Assembly (NCBI GenBank): GCA_034508935.3
Contig: CM067449.1
Coordinates: 36,950,717-37,014,716, forward strand
From: Berghia stephanieae
Taxonomy: Eukaryota; Mollusca; Gastropoda; Nudibranchia; Aeolidiidae
Direction of reading: 5' to 3'
DNA: 64,000 nt
Positions 54,690-64,000 of this stretch are shown here, piece by piece; positions within the stretch are counted from its first letter, which is position 1; each line of letters starts with the position of its first letter. The notes below the pieces were generated by a model, which was not told the origin of the DNA, did not search any database, and worked only from the letters and a program-made list of their open reading frames with translations. Made by a program: the position numbers and the translations under genes.

Positions 54690-56206
54690 TAGTTTTCATC
54701 GGTGTGGACTTGGATGGGCACGTCGGAGAAAGCAATATCGGATAGGAGAGATGGTTGGGTAGGTATGGGTATGGCAGCAGAAATGAGGAAGGCGAAGATA
54801 TTGGAAGATTTGCAACAAGGATGGGTATTGAACGACACCTTACAGAAAGAAAAAATGACAGAAGAATGGACAAAAGTACGTTGATACCCATATACAAAAA
54901 TAAGGGAGATGTTCAAGAATGTGGCAATTATAGGAGCATCGAGTTAATGAGCCACACAATGAAGATATGGGAAAGAGTAATCGATAAGAGGATTAGAAAA
55001 GCTGTAGTCATAAGTGAAGAACAGTTTTGATTTGTTGCTGGTAAAAGTACAACGAATGCTATATTTGCTCTATAAGTGACCGCAGAGAAGTATAGAGAAA
55101 AGCAAAGAGAATTACATTATGTGTTCATTGACCTGGAGGAAGCATATGATAGGGTACCAAGAGAAGAAATGTCTTACTGCCTAAAAGTAAAGGGGTAACA
55201 GAGAAATATATCAAAGTTATCCAAGATATGTACAAAGGAAACAAAACAGTGGTAAGGAAAGCTGTTGGCTCAACTGAGCCATTTAATGTAAGAGTTGGAT
55301 TACACCAGGGATCTGCTCTCAGCCCACTGAGCTGTTTGCAATAGTAATGGATGTTCTAACAGAACCCATTCGGCGAGAAGTACCATGGAACATGATGTAT
55401 GCGGATGACGTAGTACTTTTGAACGATACCTAAGCTGAAGCGGAAAAGGAACTGGAGGGTTGGGGACGGGTGTTGGAAAGGAGGGGATTAAGGGTAAGCA
55501 GATCGAAGACAGAGTATTTGTACATCGGACAACAGAGAGCAGTACTACTAATAAATATGGGAGAAGAGGATGTGCCAGAGACAAACCAATTCAAATACTT
55601 AGGAACAACGGCACAAGGGGATGGAGGCAATGCGATGGAGGTTAAGAAGAGGATACAAGCATGTTGGAACAATTGGAAGAAGGTAACTGGAGTTATGTGT
55701 GACAAACAAATTTCCGCCAAGCTGAAGGGGAAAACATATACATCTGTTGTAAGACCAGCAATGTTATATGGACTAGAGACAGCAGCTACAACAAAGAAAC
55801 AAGAAAAAGAGGTTGAGGTGGCAGAAATGAGGATATTGAGATGGTCACTTAGCTGGATAAGAAAAGATAAAGTGATAAATGAACGAATTCGAAGGTTGAC
55901 TGAAGTGAAGAATGTATCAACTAGTATCAATAAAGATGAGAGAAGATAGATTGAGATGGTTCGGACAGAGATGGAGAGGGAGTACGTGGGAGGGAAAGTA
56001 TTGGACATACAATTTGCGGGAAAGAGGTAAAAGGGACGCCCAAAGACTAGATGGTTGGATAAGGTAAAGGACGATAAGAAAGAATTGGTTCTGGAGGAAG
56101 ATGGTGCTCTGAACCGATATGCATGAAGATGTGACATTCATTATGGCAACTCTGCAAAATGCGAGATAACCTGAAAGAAGAAGAAGAAGAAGAAGAAGAA
56201 GAAGAA

Positions 56207-56238
<32 letters not shown>

Positions 56239-56250
56239 AGTCATAATTTA
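54690..56250 (+). mobile_element. LINE of the RTE-like group with (AAG)n tail, 5' truncated
   Basis: Reverse transcriptase in order: STLIPIYKNKGDVQECGNYR, SIELMSHTMKIWERVIDKRI, HYVFIDLEEAYDRVPREEM, then RVGLHQGSALSP, MMYADDVVLLNDT, ERRGLRVSRSKTEYLYIGQQ, QFKYLGTTAQGDGGNAMEVK, RPAMLYGLETAATTKKQEKE and IRRLTEVKNVSTSINKDERR. The catalytic YADD is intact. The 3' end has CTGAAAGAAGAAGAAGAAG, an (AAG)n tail (56175-56250) typical of this group. There are about six frame changes or stops, so it is inactive. The best single frame is 55470-55949. Confidence 0.87.
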
Positions 56251-56621
56251 CACAGTATTGTCGATTAAAACCTTTCTTGTGAAGTTTGCCCTGTGTGCTT
56301 CAGTATTATCTTTAAATGAAGGTCAAACCAAGATGCTCTAAGAAAAGATTAAGGTGAAGTGTCAACATTTCGTCAGTGTATTGGCGAGTTGTAAGTTTGT
56401 GCATGGTGGTGATACATGCAAGCTGTTCTTAAGTTTACACAGACAAGAGGCTAACCCATCTCAATGTTCTTTCCTCAATTGTCTATTCTTGAACACAATT
56501 GTTAGCAAAGCTTTCTTCTTGACGCCGGGACACTTGAAGTCTATCTACTCTTTTCCAAGAAGAAAACAGTTTTCATCTGACTATAGAATGTCTTCCCATA
56601 GTTGAGTTGTCCAATATAGGA
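56251..56621. other. Unassigned sequence
   Basis: A plus-strand frame at 56354-56605 has no recognisable feature. Confidence 0.35.
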
Positions 56622-56735
56622 GTGTAAGACCCACAGTAGTCTGTAATGACAATGTGTAAGGCCCACTGTAGTCTGTTATGACAATGTGTAAGGCCCACTG
56701 TAGTCTGTTATGACAATGTGTAAGGCCCACTGTAG
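56622..56735. repeat. 32 bp minisatellite
   Basis: The unit is GTGTAAGGCCCACTGTAG plus TCTGTTATGACAAT, about 3.6 copies, the first one diverged. A further 1.6 copies stand at 56942-56993. The 206 bases between the blocks hold two TTTGACGTCATTTTTT sites. Confidence 0.9.
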
Positions 56736-57469
56736 CCATCGTTAACATATAGTATAGCTTGAGACTAGAACCCTCTAGGACTGGCAGTTTGACGTCATTT
56801 TTTTTTTAGGTTTGTGTAGCGTCAAGGAAACACGTTATTTCATTGGTTGAACTATTGAATACAACTCACAATTTGTTTTCTTTTGTGGCATTTTGACGTC
56901 ATTTTTTGGTCAGTGTCAGGCTATAACTTTACGATGGCTACGGTAAGGCTCACTGTTATCTGTTATGACAATGTGTAAGGCCCACTGTAGTCTTGGAACT
57001 GGCCTAAATGCAGAAAGTCCGACGTCACGTATATGTCAAAAACTGTGTGACAGCTGATGTTGCATCTTTGAAAATCGTCCGCTCTTTATTGCACGGAAAC
57101 GATTGCGCATATTGTTGTGATGATCTTCAGTAGGAGTAAGTAACCCTTGGTCTGCCTGAGCGTCGGAAATCAATCCGTTCCCATAGATTTCGAATAACTC
57201 GTCGTTGTGCATTGCCACTTTATAAAATAGGTATTACCGCTTTTAAGTAATCGACAGCAAAGTTTCTCTTATTTTCATTTAACCTCGGCATCGCATATAA
57301 TTCAATTAATTTAGAATTCACAGTGACATTCACATCACAAGCTCTTAAAGATAAAAAGATTTCAAATATTTTAAGCGTTTCGAAAACAATTGGCAGTTCT
57401 AAAACGGTAAAACAATTTATTTCTCCACGTGCTCTCTCTTGATGCTATGCTTTTATTTAAAAAACAAAC

Positions 57470-57592
57470 AACTCACATCTGCCAGCCGGATATGACGTAG
57501 ACAAAACTATGTGTAAGCTGAAACTTTTCGAGTCTGATTAATACAATTTAGTGAGAAATACTCATAAAAACGGCCGGCTAAAAAAGCTTAGT
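57470..57592 (-). repeat. Fold-back family F1, right-arm piece
   Basis: CAAAACTATGTGTAAGCTGA, then GTCTGATTAATACAATTTAG, TGAGAAATACTCATAAAA and CGGCCGGC follow the order of an F1 right arm. Confidence 0.65.
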
Positions 57593-57629
57593 AAGGTCAA
57601 TTTCGTTCCTTCTATTGATAGTTCGAAGA

Positions 57630-57815
57630 TGACGTCACTCAGGTCTTTGTTATTGTTTTTGCCATCCGCGTTTGTGAGTTGTTCTCACTAAACTGTATTA
57701 ACCAGACTATCAAAGTTCATGGTTACACAGAGCTTGTGTGTTGGTCCGTTATACTTCCGGATGGCAATGTTGTGAACTCCTTGGCCAAGCGCATTCTATC
57801 TATACCTAAGTTATA
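57630..57815 (+). repeat. Fold-back family F1, single left arm
   Basis: TGACGTCACTCAGGTCTTTG, then TTTTTGCCATCCGCGTTT, GTGTGTTGGTCCGTTATACT, TCCGGATGGCAATGTTGTGA and TTGGCCAAGCGCATTCTATC. The partner arm is missing. Confidence 0.8.
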
Positions 57816-57867
57816 GTTGTGATTAACTACTCACTAGAAAACAATAATGTATATAAACAGTATTAAG

Positions 57868-58212
57868 TGACGTCACTCAGGTCTTTTTTTTTTTTGCTTT
57901 TGCCATCCGCTTTTATGAGTAATTCTCACTGAACTGTATTAACCAGACTATAAATGTTCAAGGTTACACATAGTTTTGAGTGTTGGTTCATTATACTTCC
58001 GGATGGCAATGTTGTGTGCTTCTCAGCTATACTAACATATAGATAGAATGCGCTTGGCCAAGGAGTTCACAACATTGCCATCCGGAAGTATAACGGACCA
58101 ACACACAAACTCTGTGTAACCATGAACTTTTATAGTCTGGTTAATACAGTTTAGTGAGAACAACTCACAAACGCGGATGGCAAAAACAATAACAAAGGCC
58201 TGAGTGACGTCA
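57868..58212. repeat. Fold-back family F1, whole unit with two arms
   Basis: Left arm 57868-58027 from TGACGTCACTCAGGTC to the centre near 58036 (ACATATAGATAGAATGCG). The right arm mirrors it through CACAACATTGCCATCCGGAA and GTATAACGGACCAACACACA to the end CCTGAGTGACGTCA at 58212. The arms differ by several substitutions and small gaps. Confidence 0.85.
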
Positions 58213-58242
58213 TCTGCATACTATCTATAGATAGTATGAAGT

Positions 58243-58395
58243 TGACGTCACTCAGGCCTTTGTTATTGCTTTTTGCCATCCGTGTTTATGAGTTATTCTC
58301 ACTACGCTGTATTAACCAAACTATAAACGTTCAAGGTTACACATAGTTTTGTGTGTTGGTCCGGATGGAAATGTTGTGAGCTTCTTTGCCTCGCG

Positions 58396-58400
<5 letters not shown>
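58243..58400 (+). repeat. Fold-back family F1, left arm truncated by a microsatellite
   Basis: It starts TGACGTCACTCAGGCCTTTG, 30 bases after the previous unit ends, with the palindrome CATACTATCTATAGATAGTATG between them. It stops at CATACTATCTATC, the central TATC word, from which a long simple repeat has grown. Confidence 0.82.
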
Positions 58401-58572
<172 letters not shown>

Positions 58573-59720
58573 AAAGTAAGTTGACATTTGTTTTGAGTCA
58601 ATTCATTTGATCTTTAAGTGACAAAACTGGAGAAAAGTTATATCAAATAATAAATGAGCAATATCTTTAGTAAATGTGAGCCAAAGTTTAAAAAAAGAAA
58701 TGCACAATCCTAAAAGCAACGACGACCCAAATAACTGAAGTCGGATTGCTCTAGTTCAGAAAACGAGGGAAAAAATAGACGCAACAAAGGGAGTAACGCA
58801 TATGGCCACCGCGATTTCCAATCATTGCTTGGATAAGTCTTCCCATAGAGGTTTTGTCACTCTCTGTGATGTCATTCCGTTCTGCTTCAACAATGCTCCT
58901 ATTCATTCCTTGCTTGGCGCTGCTGTTCCCCAGTTCTTCTTTTTGAGGAAATCTCAGGGGCGCTCAACAGGATTGAGGTCTGGATTTGCAGCTGGCCACG
59001 AAAATTAAATTTCTTGTCCCATGTGCCTTCTGAGGAGGCGCGTTTTGTGCTGAAAAACAGATTCGTCTGTGGTTTGTAATGGGGACGACTTGTCAGCACA
59101 AAATTTGATCCGTATAGATTTCAGCATCCATATGCCTGTATAGGGAATGAGATTAGCGGAAGAGTAGCGTCCCTTGATTGGACGTCACCCATAGTCTGTG
59201 ACGTCACCGGCGGAAAAGTTATTAGAGAGAGAACGTCATGTTGGTTGTTCGCAGAAGCGAGGACGAGAAACCATGGGCACAACCAACATGACGTTGTCTC
59301 TCTAATAACTTTTCCGCCGGTGACGTCACAGACTATTGGTGACGTCCAATCAAGGGACGCTACTCTTCCACTAATCTCATTCCCTATATATGCACTAAGG
59401 GGATTTACTGTCCATAACCAGTTACTCTTCAACCTATCATTGTGCCATAATCCCTGTTTCTTATTTCATTAATTTTTTTCTCAACCTATCTCTTGCCCCT
59501 CCTTTTGAAGCTCAATATTCTTCTCTTTCGATTGCCCACAAGGAAAGCTGATTTATCACAGAAGAAAACCTTACCCCAGTCATGGGCATTCGACTCTTGT
59601 GGTCTCGTGCCACCTTGATCTCACCTTCCTCTTATCCTCAGTAAGTTGAGGTTGCACAGAAGGCCTCCCAACTCTAAGTTGCAAGTCTTTGTTGCATCGT
59701 CCATCTTGAAAATTTCAAGA
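58573..59720 (-). mobile_element. Tc1-like transposon remnant split by a palindrome
   Basis: Minus-strand pieces: near 59560 SNAHDWGKVFFCDKSAFLVG, the first catalytic Asp region of Tc1 transposases. Near 58975, WPAANPDLNPVERP matches the WPAxSPDLNPIE block with the last catalytic Glu. Near 58835, RLIQAMIGNRGGHMRYSL matches the family's C-terminal R.GGH..Y. The part between is replaced by the palindrome at 59139-59389. Frame changes are several. Clear terminal repeats were not found, though GTGTGCAAAAGTAAGTTGAC at 58565 looks like a Tc1-type end. Confidence 0.78.
59139..59389. repeat. Fold-back element F2 with 110 bp arms
   Basis: Left arm 59139-59248 starts TATAGGGAATGAGATTAGCG; right arm 59279-59389 is its complement with about four differences. 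The spacer is 30 bases. Each arm carries TGATTGGACGTCACC, CTGTGACGTCACCGGCGG and AACGTCATGTTGG. There is no coding capacity. It lies inside the Tc1-like remnant. The direct repeat at its ends (TATGCCTG / TATGCACT) is doubtful. Confidence 0.92.
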
Positions 59721-60280
59721 TGGACGGTACCACACAAAACAACATTTAATGTTGCCCGTCGTTGTTGAACTTTACGACAATAGAATAGCAGGTATACTCT
59801 CTGCTAACTTTGAAAATTTGTACTGGAAGTTTAGCGTGAATACGACCAAGATGAGGGATTCTCGTGTTGGAAGCTCTCAGTGGCGGCATTGATTCCAAGG
59901 ATAAAACGACTGAATATAAAGTAACTATAAAATAATATCACAAAGATAATATTTGTGTTTAAAACAACAGAAAACTTGTAAACAACCTAGAAGACAACAT
60001 GACAATGTTCAATGAGGAATTTAAGAACTTGATTTTTTTTTTATACTATTATCCCTGTAACATTCTTTATGATTCCTTCTTTGTGTCATTCCCAAAGTCA
60101 AAATATCAATTTGTGTCACAAAAATGTTCACTATCTACGCCATGATTGACAAACTGAAATATAATTAAGCATGTAGATATGCATTTTAATAAATGATATA
60201 AACTTGTTGTGAAATACATAGATAGTTCAGAGTCAGGCTATGAGTTATTAAGGCTACGTTCTCTCTCACATAAAACAGAC
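59721..60280. other. Unassigned sequence
   Basis: Just upstream a short palindrome, CCATCTTGAAA / TTTCAAGATGG around 59702-59724, is present. No other feature was recognised. Confidence 0.4.
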
Positions 60281-60282
60281 TT

Positions 60283-60291
60283 CATCATCAT

Positions 60292-60354
<63 letters not shown>

Positions 60355-60394
60355 TGCAGTTCGCCCTTACCTCTAACCCCCCCCCCCTCTCTCT

Positions 60395-60447
<53 letters not shown>

Positions 60448-60463
60448 TTCTTTCTCCCCCCCC
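60283..60463. repeat. (ATC)n and (CT)n microsatellites
   Basis: About 23 ATC units (60283-60354), then a C run and CT repeats (60388-60452) with a C run. Confidence 0.95.
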
Positions 60464-61242
60464 CTCCCCAATAATCCACGTCAAGTCTACATCAGTATCG
60501 ACCACCCCCCCCCCGCCCCCTCCGCAACCCCGCTTTTCACCAGCCCTCCACAATAACCTTTAACCTCCCCCTCCCCCGAATTACCCCCCCCCCTCACCAC
60601 TATTAAGACACAGCCCTAACCACCATTTCTAACGCAATTTCTCCAAACACCATCGATCTCAACATAGCCCCGCCCTAATCCAATAACCACGCCCCTAGGG
60701 TGGGGTTGATCGAACACGAATCCTGACTCAGCCCCCCGATCAATTTTTGTACATTGATTGACAAGACTTGAGTTTGTTTCAAATTCGTCAATTTCAGTTG
60801 TGAACCACACTGTTCTCAGTCACATCGCACTTCCTTGGGAAATCTTACCTTCTTTACTTTATTCATCTGACACAGCACCTCATACTGGTATCATAGCGGG
60901 AGAAGTAGTTGTAATAGAAAAAAAGTCATTCAGAGCCACAAGGCCCATGTGAGTTTATCCCTGTTTCTATAGCGTGAAACAAATTAGAGCAATTGCTTGC
61001 TAACCTTTTCATAGGACAAAAGTCTATCAAAAGTGCTTTGCGCAGAGTTATCAAAAGGCGAATTTAAAATCAACATGATGTAATTTTGTCTTTTAAAATA
61101 AAGTCTAGATTCATAGTCCCTGAATGCAAAATATAAATTGAACCAATGTTTCATATGTTTAAAGTTGGATTCATATCTCAACAACTTGTAAACACCAACT
61201 TGGTTCGATTAGAAGCGGTATGCTTAAAAAAACCCTAAACAA
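60464..61242. other. Unassigned sequence, C-rich at first
   Basis: Several C runs lie at 60505-60595. No coding or repeat family was recognised. Confidence 0.4.
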
Positions 61243-61345
61243 CTTGAGCATTTATATAGCGCAATATTCACTAAACGTGCTCAAAACGCTTCGCAAAGGG
61301 TCACTGACCAACAGCAACACGTAATATGTAGAGCGAGGCACGAAT
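61243..61345 (-). mobile_element. SINE 3' fragment
   Basis: On the minus strand: GTTGCTGTTGGTCAGTGACC, then TTTTGAGCACGTTTAGTGAA and TATTGCGCTATATAAATG, the 3' part of the SINE at 21099-21405, truncated at its 5' side. Confidence 0.8.
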
Positions 61346-62954
61346 CGTTTCGCGTTTGCATTTTGTTTTATTATCTCTCGTGAATCAGTAGTCATGTGTA
61401 TCTCAACAACTTCAGACAAAACAGCGATCACAAAGACACCGTCATACAACGCAGTTAAAGCAAAAATATAATGAAACGAATTATTACTTATTTTGACCCA
61501 TTTTTTTCAGCACACCAATCTGGCATTGAAACACTCCAAGTCACATGATCATTGAATGCTTAACGAGTGAATTATTTAAACGATTCCTGGCATTTTAAAA
61601 AAGGGAACAAAAGTGTGATGTCTAAAAACTGGTTCCAATCTTATTGTAAATGGAAAACCAATCTTTCGGAGGACTGGACTCATACCTTATGTAATTGATC
61701 TTTTAGTGTCAGAGGGATGGTATCTTATTTTCTATTCTAAATATATGCTGATCCCGAATAAAGATCATCCATCCACACTCTTTTTCGTCCCGTAATCCTA
61801 ATAATCTGTCTCTACATTCTGCCACCTTATGATTCAATATGTATCCTATTCATTATAAGTCTTCCGAAGAGCTGGTTACATAAGCACTTCCAAGGATTTT
61901 GGAATCGGAATTATTGAAGGTATGACATCACGACATCTCTGCTCTATTTAATGTGTTCACAAATTATGAGATTCATACCTCCAAGCGAATGCTCAACTCT
62001 GAGATAATTTGGAGTTCATTACAGATACAGATACATATACATATACATATACATATACCATTCTCTCTCTAAGGTTACAAATTCGTTTGTGTGTTATTCA
62101 AATGTTGTTGAAACCCATGGCAATTGGTCAAATCTTTGTTATTTTATAAATTTGCTTCTCTTTTTGTCTCAATTTTTTTTTTTTATGATGAAAGTTAGAT
62201 GTAAATTCTTCTTATCGATTAAACACTCATATTAACTGAATAAAAGAAAAACAACTTGTAACAATTTTGCCAAGAAATAATTTATGAAAATATTAATGCA
62301 TCAATACATTGTTATGGCACTTCCTCGGATTTTGACAACGGCGCAGACGGGTAGAAAATGAAGAGTAGCTCTTCGTGCAAACTTCGACACCTCTGACTAA
62401 ACAGATTTTGTTTTCAGCTGATATTCTGCCAAAATTTGTAATCGTTTTCTCTGGTTTTCAGAAACCTGTTGAAAGGGCATTCCAGAAATGATAATCCAGT
62501 GAATAGCAGTCCGAAGATTTTTGTCGAAGAGATTGTCGGTCAACTTTCTTGGTCTTTGAAACGCTCATGGTAATTGGCGATGCAGACACCCGTGATAAAT
62601 TCCAGAGGTCGGTCTTGAAGAAAAACGAAATTATTTTAGGATAAATATAAAACGTTTCGCAAACAGGCAACAATTTTCTGTTAAATGCTATGTGTAAAAC
62701 GAAGCAGTCACTTTCCTTTTGTCATGATCAACGGAAAAGGTCTCTACGAATCCTTTAATAGAGACAAAACATGTTACCATGGGTTTATGTGAGAATGAAC
62801 TGCTTGTGTGACTCAACCTATCTAGAGGAATGTTTCTTTATGAAACAATACATATGGGTTCTTTTTCACGCAAAAGTAACTCCCACTTCAAGCAATTGTA
62901 ACTAACCAAACCGCGAATTCAATAATGTAAAAAATTATAACGCACTTTTAAAAT
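61346..62954. other. Mostly unassigned sequence
   Basis: It holds repeat Q copy 2 (61830-61935) and a short (ACATAT)n run (62025-62060). Nothing else was recognised. Confidence 0.4.
61830..61935 (+). repeat. Repeat Q, copy 2
   Basis: GATTCAATATGTATCCTATT, CTTCCGAAGAGCTGGTTACA, GCACTTCCAAGGATTTTGGA and GACATCACGAC follow the order of 52328-52430. Confidence 0.6.
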
Positions 62955-63110
62955 CACTCGAATACTCAACAGTCGTAACGTCACTTCCCTCGTAATGACG
63001 CATGGTAAATTAGCAACTGGCTCTAAACTATCGGAACAATGGCGGACGCCCTTATGAAATATTTCTCCGGCGAGCATAAAATCTTATCCAGAGGAAATAA
63101 AAACACATAA
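62955..63110 (+). repeat. ATGGCGGACGCCC repeat, copy 2
   Basis: ACTCAACAGTCGTAACGTCA, then GACGCATGGTAAATTAGCAA, CTGGCTCTAAACTATCGGAA, CAATGGCGGACGCCCTTATG and GCGAGCATAAAATCTTATCC. From the ATG at 63041 it reads MADALMKYFSGEHKILSRGN and stops soon after. It matches 47850-48010. Confidence 0.8.
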
Positions 63111-63385
63111 ATTTGATCATGTTTTGACTTTTACACATTCTGATCACAAGACATGAAAAGTTCTAGCAGCTTGAAGAATAAAAAGTAATGATTTTCTTTG
63201 TCTCGAACCAAGATGGCCCGTTGCCGGGCGGCATGACATCAGACTACTGAATCCAATTGGCATCAGGTTTTTGATTATTATGTTAAGTAAATGAACTCAA
63301 TTGAAATGAAAATATGACAACTTAATTTCAAATATTTGATTTATATGTCATGAGAATTTCATCGTTTCATATAGTAAAGAAGTAG

Positions 63386-63387
<2 letters not shown>

Positions 63388-63458
<71 letters not shown>
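63388..63458. repeat. (TA)n microsatellite
   Basis: About 35 TA units, adjoining the 3' end of an antisense LINE, of which it is probably the tail. Confidence 0.95.
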
Positions 63459-63462
<4 letters not shown>

Positions 63463-64000
63463 GTTCAACGTCTTTATCTGCAAATGGCGAATAACCCATC
63501 ACTGCAGATGTTATACAATTATGTAGTGACTTTCTTTCTCCATTATTGTGTTATTGAGTTGAAAGATAAACATTTAATAGTTGACCAACTTTGTTGTTGT
63601 TTTGTTAATATCTAGGATTTCTGGTGGAAGAGTGTTCCATTCTTTGATGGTTCTGGGAAGAAACTGTTTTTTTTTATGTGTTGGTTCTGTGTGTTGGAAT
63701 TAGGAACTTACTGCTATAATAATTTATTGTGGATGTACAGTGTTGTTTTTTGAAATATTGTGGTAGAGTTATTGCTGTTTGGTTGGAATGTGCTGTTCTG
63801 TGTAGAAGTTGGAGGCGTCTTTCTTTCCGCCTACTCTCCAGTGTTTTCCACTGCAACAATCTCAAGTCCTCAGCAACGCTTCCTGGTTCGCGCTAATTGT
63901 TGGTGACAAACCTCGAAGCTGCCCTTTGAACTTGTTCGATTTTCTTGATGTGGCCTTGCTGATAAGGATCCTTCACCGTGCACGCGTATTCCAATACTGG
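63459..64000 (-). mobile_element. LINE C-terminal end and 3' region, antisense, running off the window
   Basis: From the right edge on the minus strand: PVLEYACTVKDPYQQGHIKK, then IEQVQRAASRFVTNN, VAEDLRLLQWKTLESRRKER and RLQLLHRTAHSNQTAITLPQ, then the end SKFLIPTHRTNT. This is the LEYAxxVWDPY...RRxxxRLxLLYK block of CR1/L2/Rex-group reverse transcriptases. The 3' region ends GCAGATAAAGACGTTGAAC next to the (TA)n tract. Confidence 0.85.

Noticed and set aside
56622-56735. 32 bp repeats as a CRISPR array
   Set aside because: Units are directly adjacent with no spacers, and the context is an animal genome.
59702-59724. CCATCTTGAAA palindrome as a regulatory operator
   Set aside because: Short, alone, and next to a decayed transposon; chance or a repeat end is more likely.

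Overview
The window is AT-rich animal nuclear DNA with GT/AG introns, dense microsatellites and many decayed transposable elements. The mix (CR1/L2-, RTE- and Jockey-like LINEs, mariner, Tc1, Tigger-like and several unnamed DNA elements, tRNA-headed SINEs) suggests a marine invertebrate such as a lophotrochozoan, ambulacrarian or cephalochordate. The sequence alone does not fix the phylum. No rRNA gene, CRISPR array, viral or LTR element was seen.

The only host gene I can support is the 3' end of NUP210 (gp210, the membrane glycoprotein of the nuclear pore) on the + strand. It has six exons between 157 and 15826, with the transmembrane helix at 10231-10356 and the stop at 15824-15826. Exon 9353-9571 is one base out of phase. 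The introns hold a Tigger-like remnant, an unusual 2.84 kb DNA transposon with subterminal repeats (2128-4968), a mariner nested inside a retroposon (5556-6927) and LINE debris.

Downstream of 15.8 kb the window is almost entirely repeats. The commonest is a roughly 530 bp retroposon, called R1 here, with about 20 whole or partial copies. Two copies have clear 12 bp target-site duplications. From 22.4 to 25.1 kb lies an antisense LINE. From 26.6 to 29.9 kb lies a second DNA transposon related to the one at 2-5 kb. It carries a Cys-rich module, a DDE-like core, an in-frame 27 bp minisatellite and an OTU-like C-terminal domain.

From 37.5 to 44.5 kb there is a clear nest: LINE A is split by a nearly full-length sister LINE B (12 bp duplication) and again by a tandem array of four 395 bp tRNA-headed units flanked by a 9 bp duplication. 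From 45 to 51 kb there are four more LINE fragments. From 51 to 59.4 kb lies a zone of inverted structures: a perfect 152 bp inverted repeat, a cluster of fold-back elements ending in TGACGTCACTCAGG, and a separate 110 bp-arm palindrome inside a Tc1-like element. At least ten exact TGACGTCA octamers lie in that zone. The last 4 kb is mostly featureless and ends in an antisense LINE 3' end.

The best candidates for undescribed biology are the two related DNA transposons, the tandem SINE array that looks inserted as one unit, the R1 family, and the TGACGTCA-rich fold-back zone.
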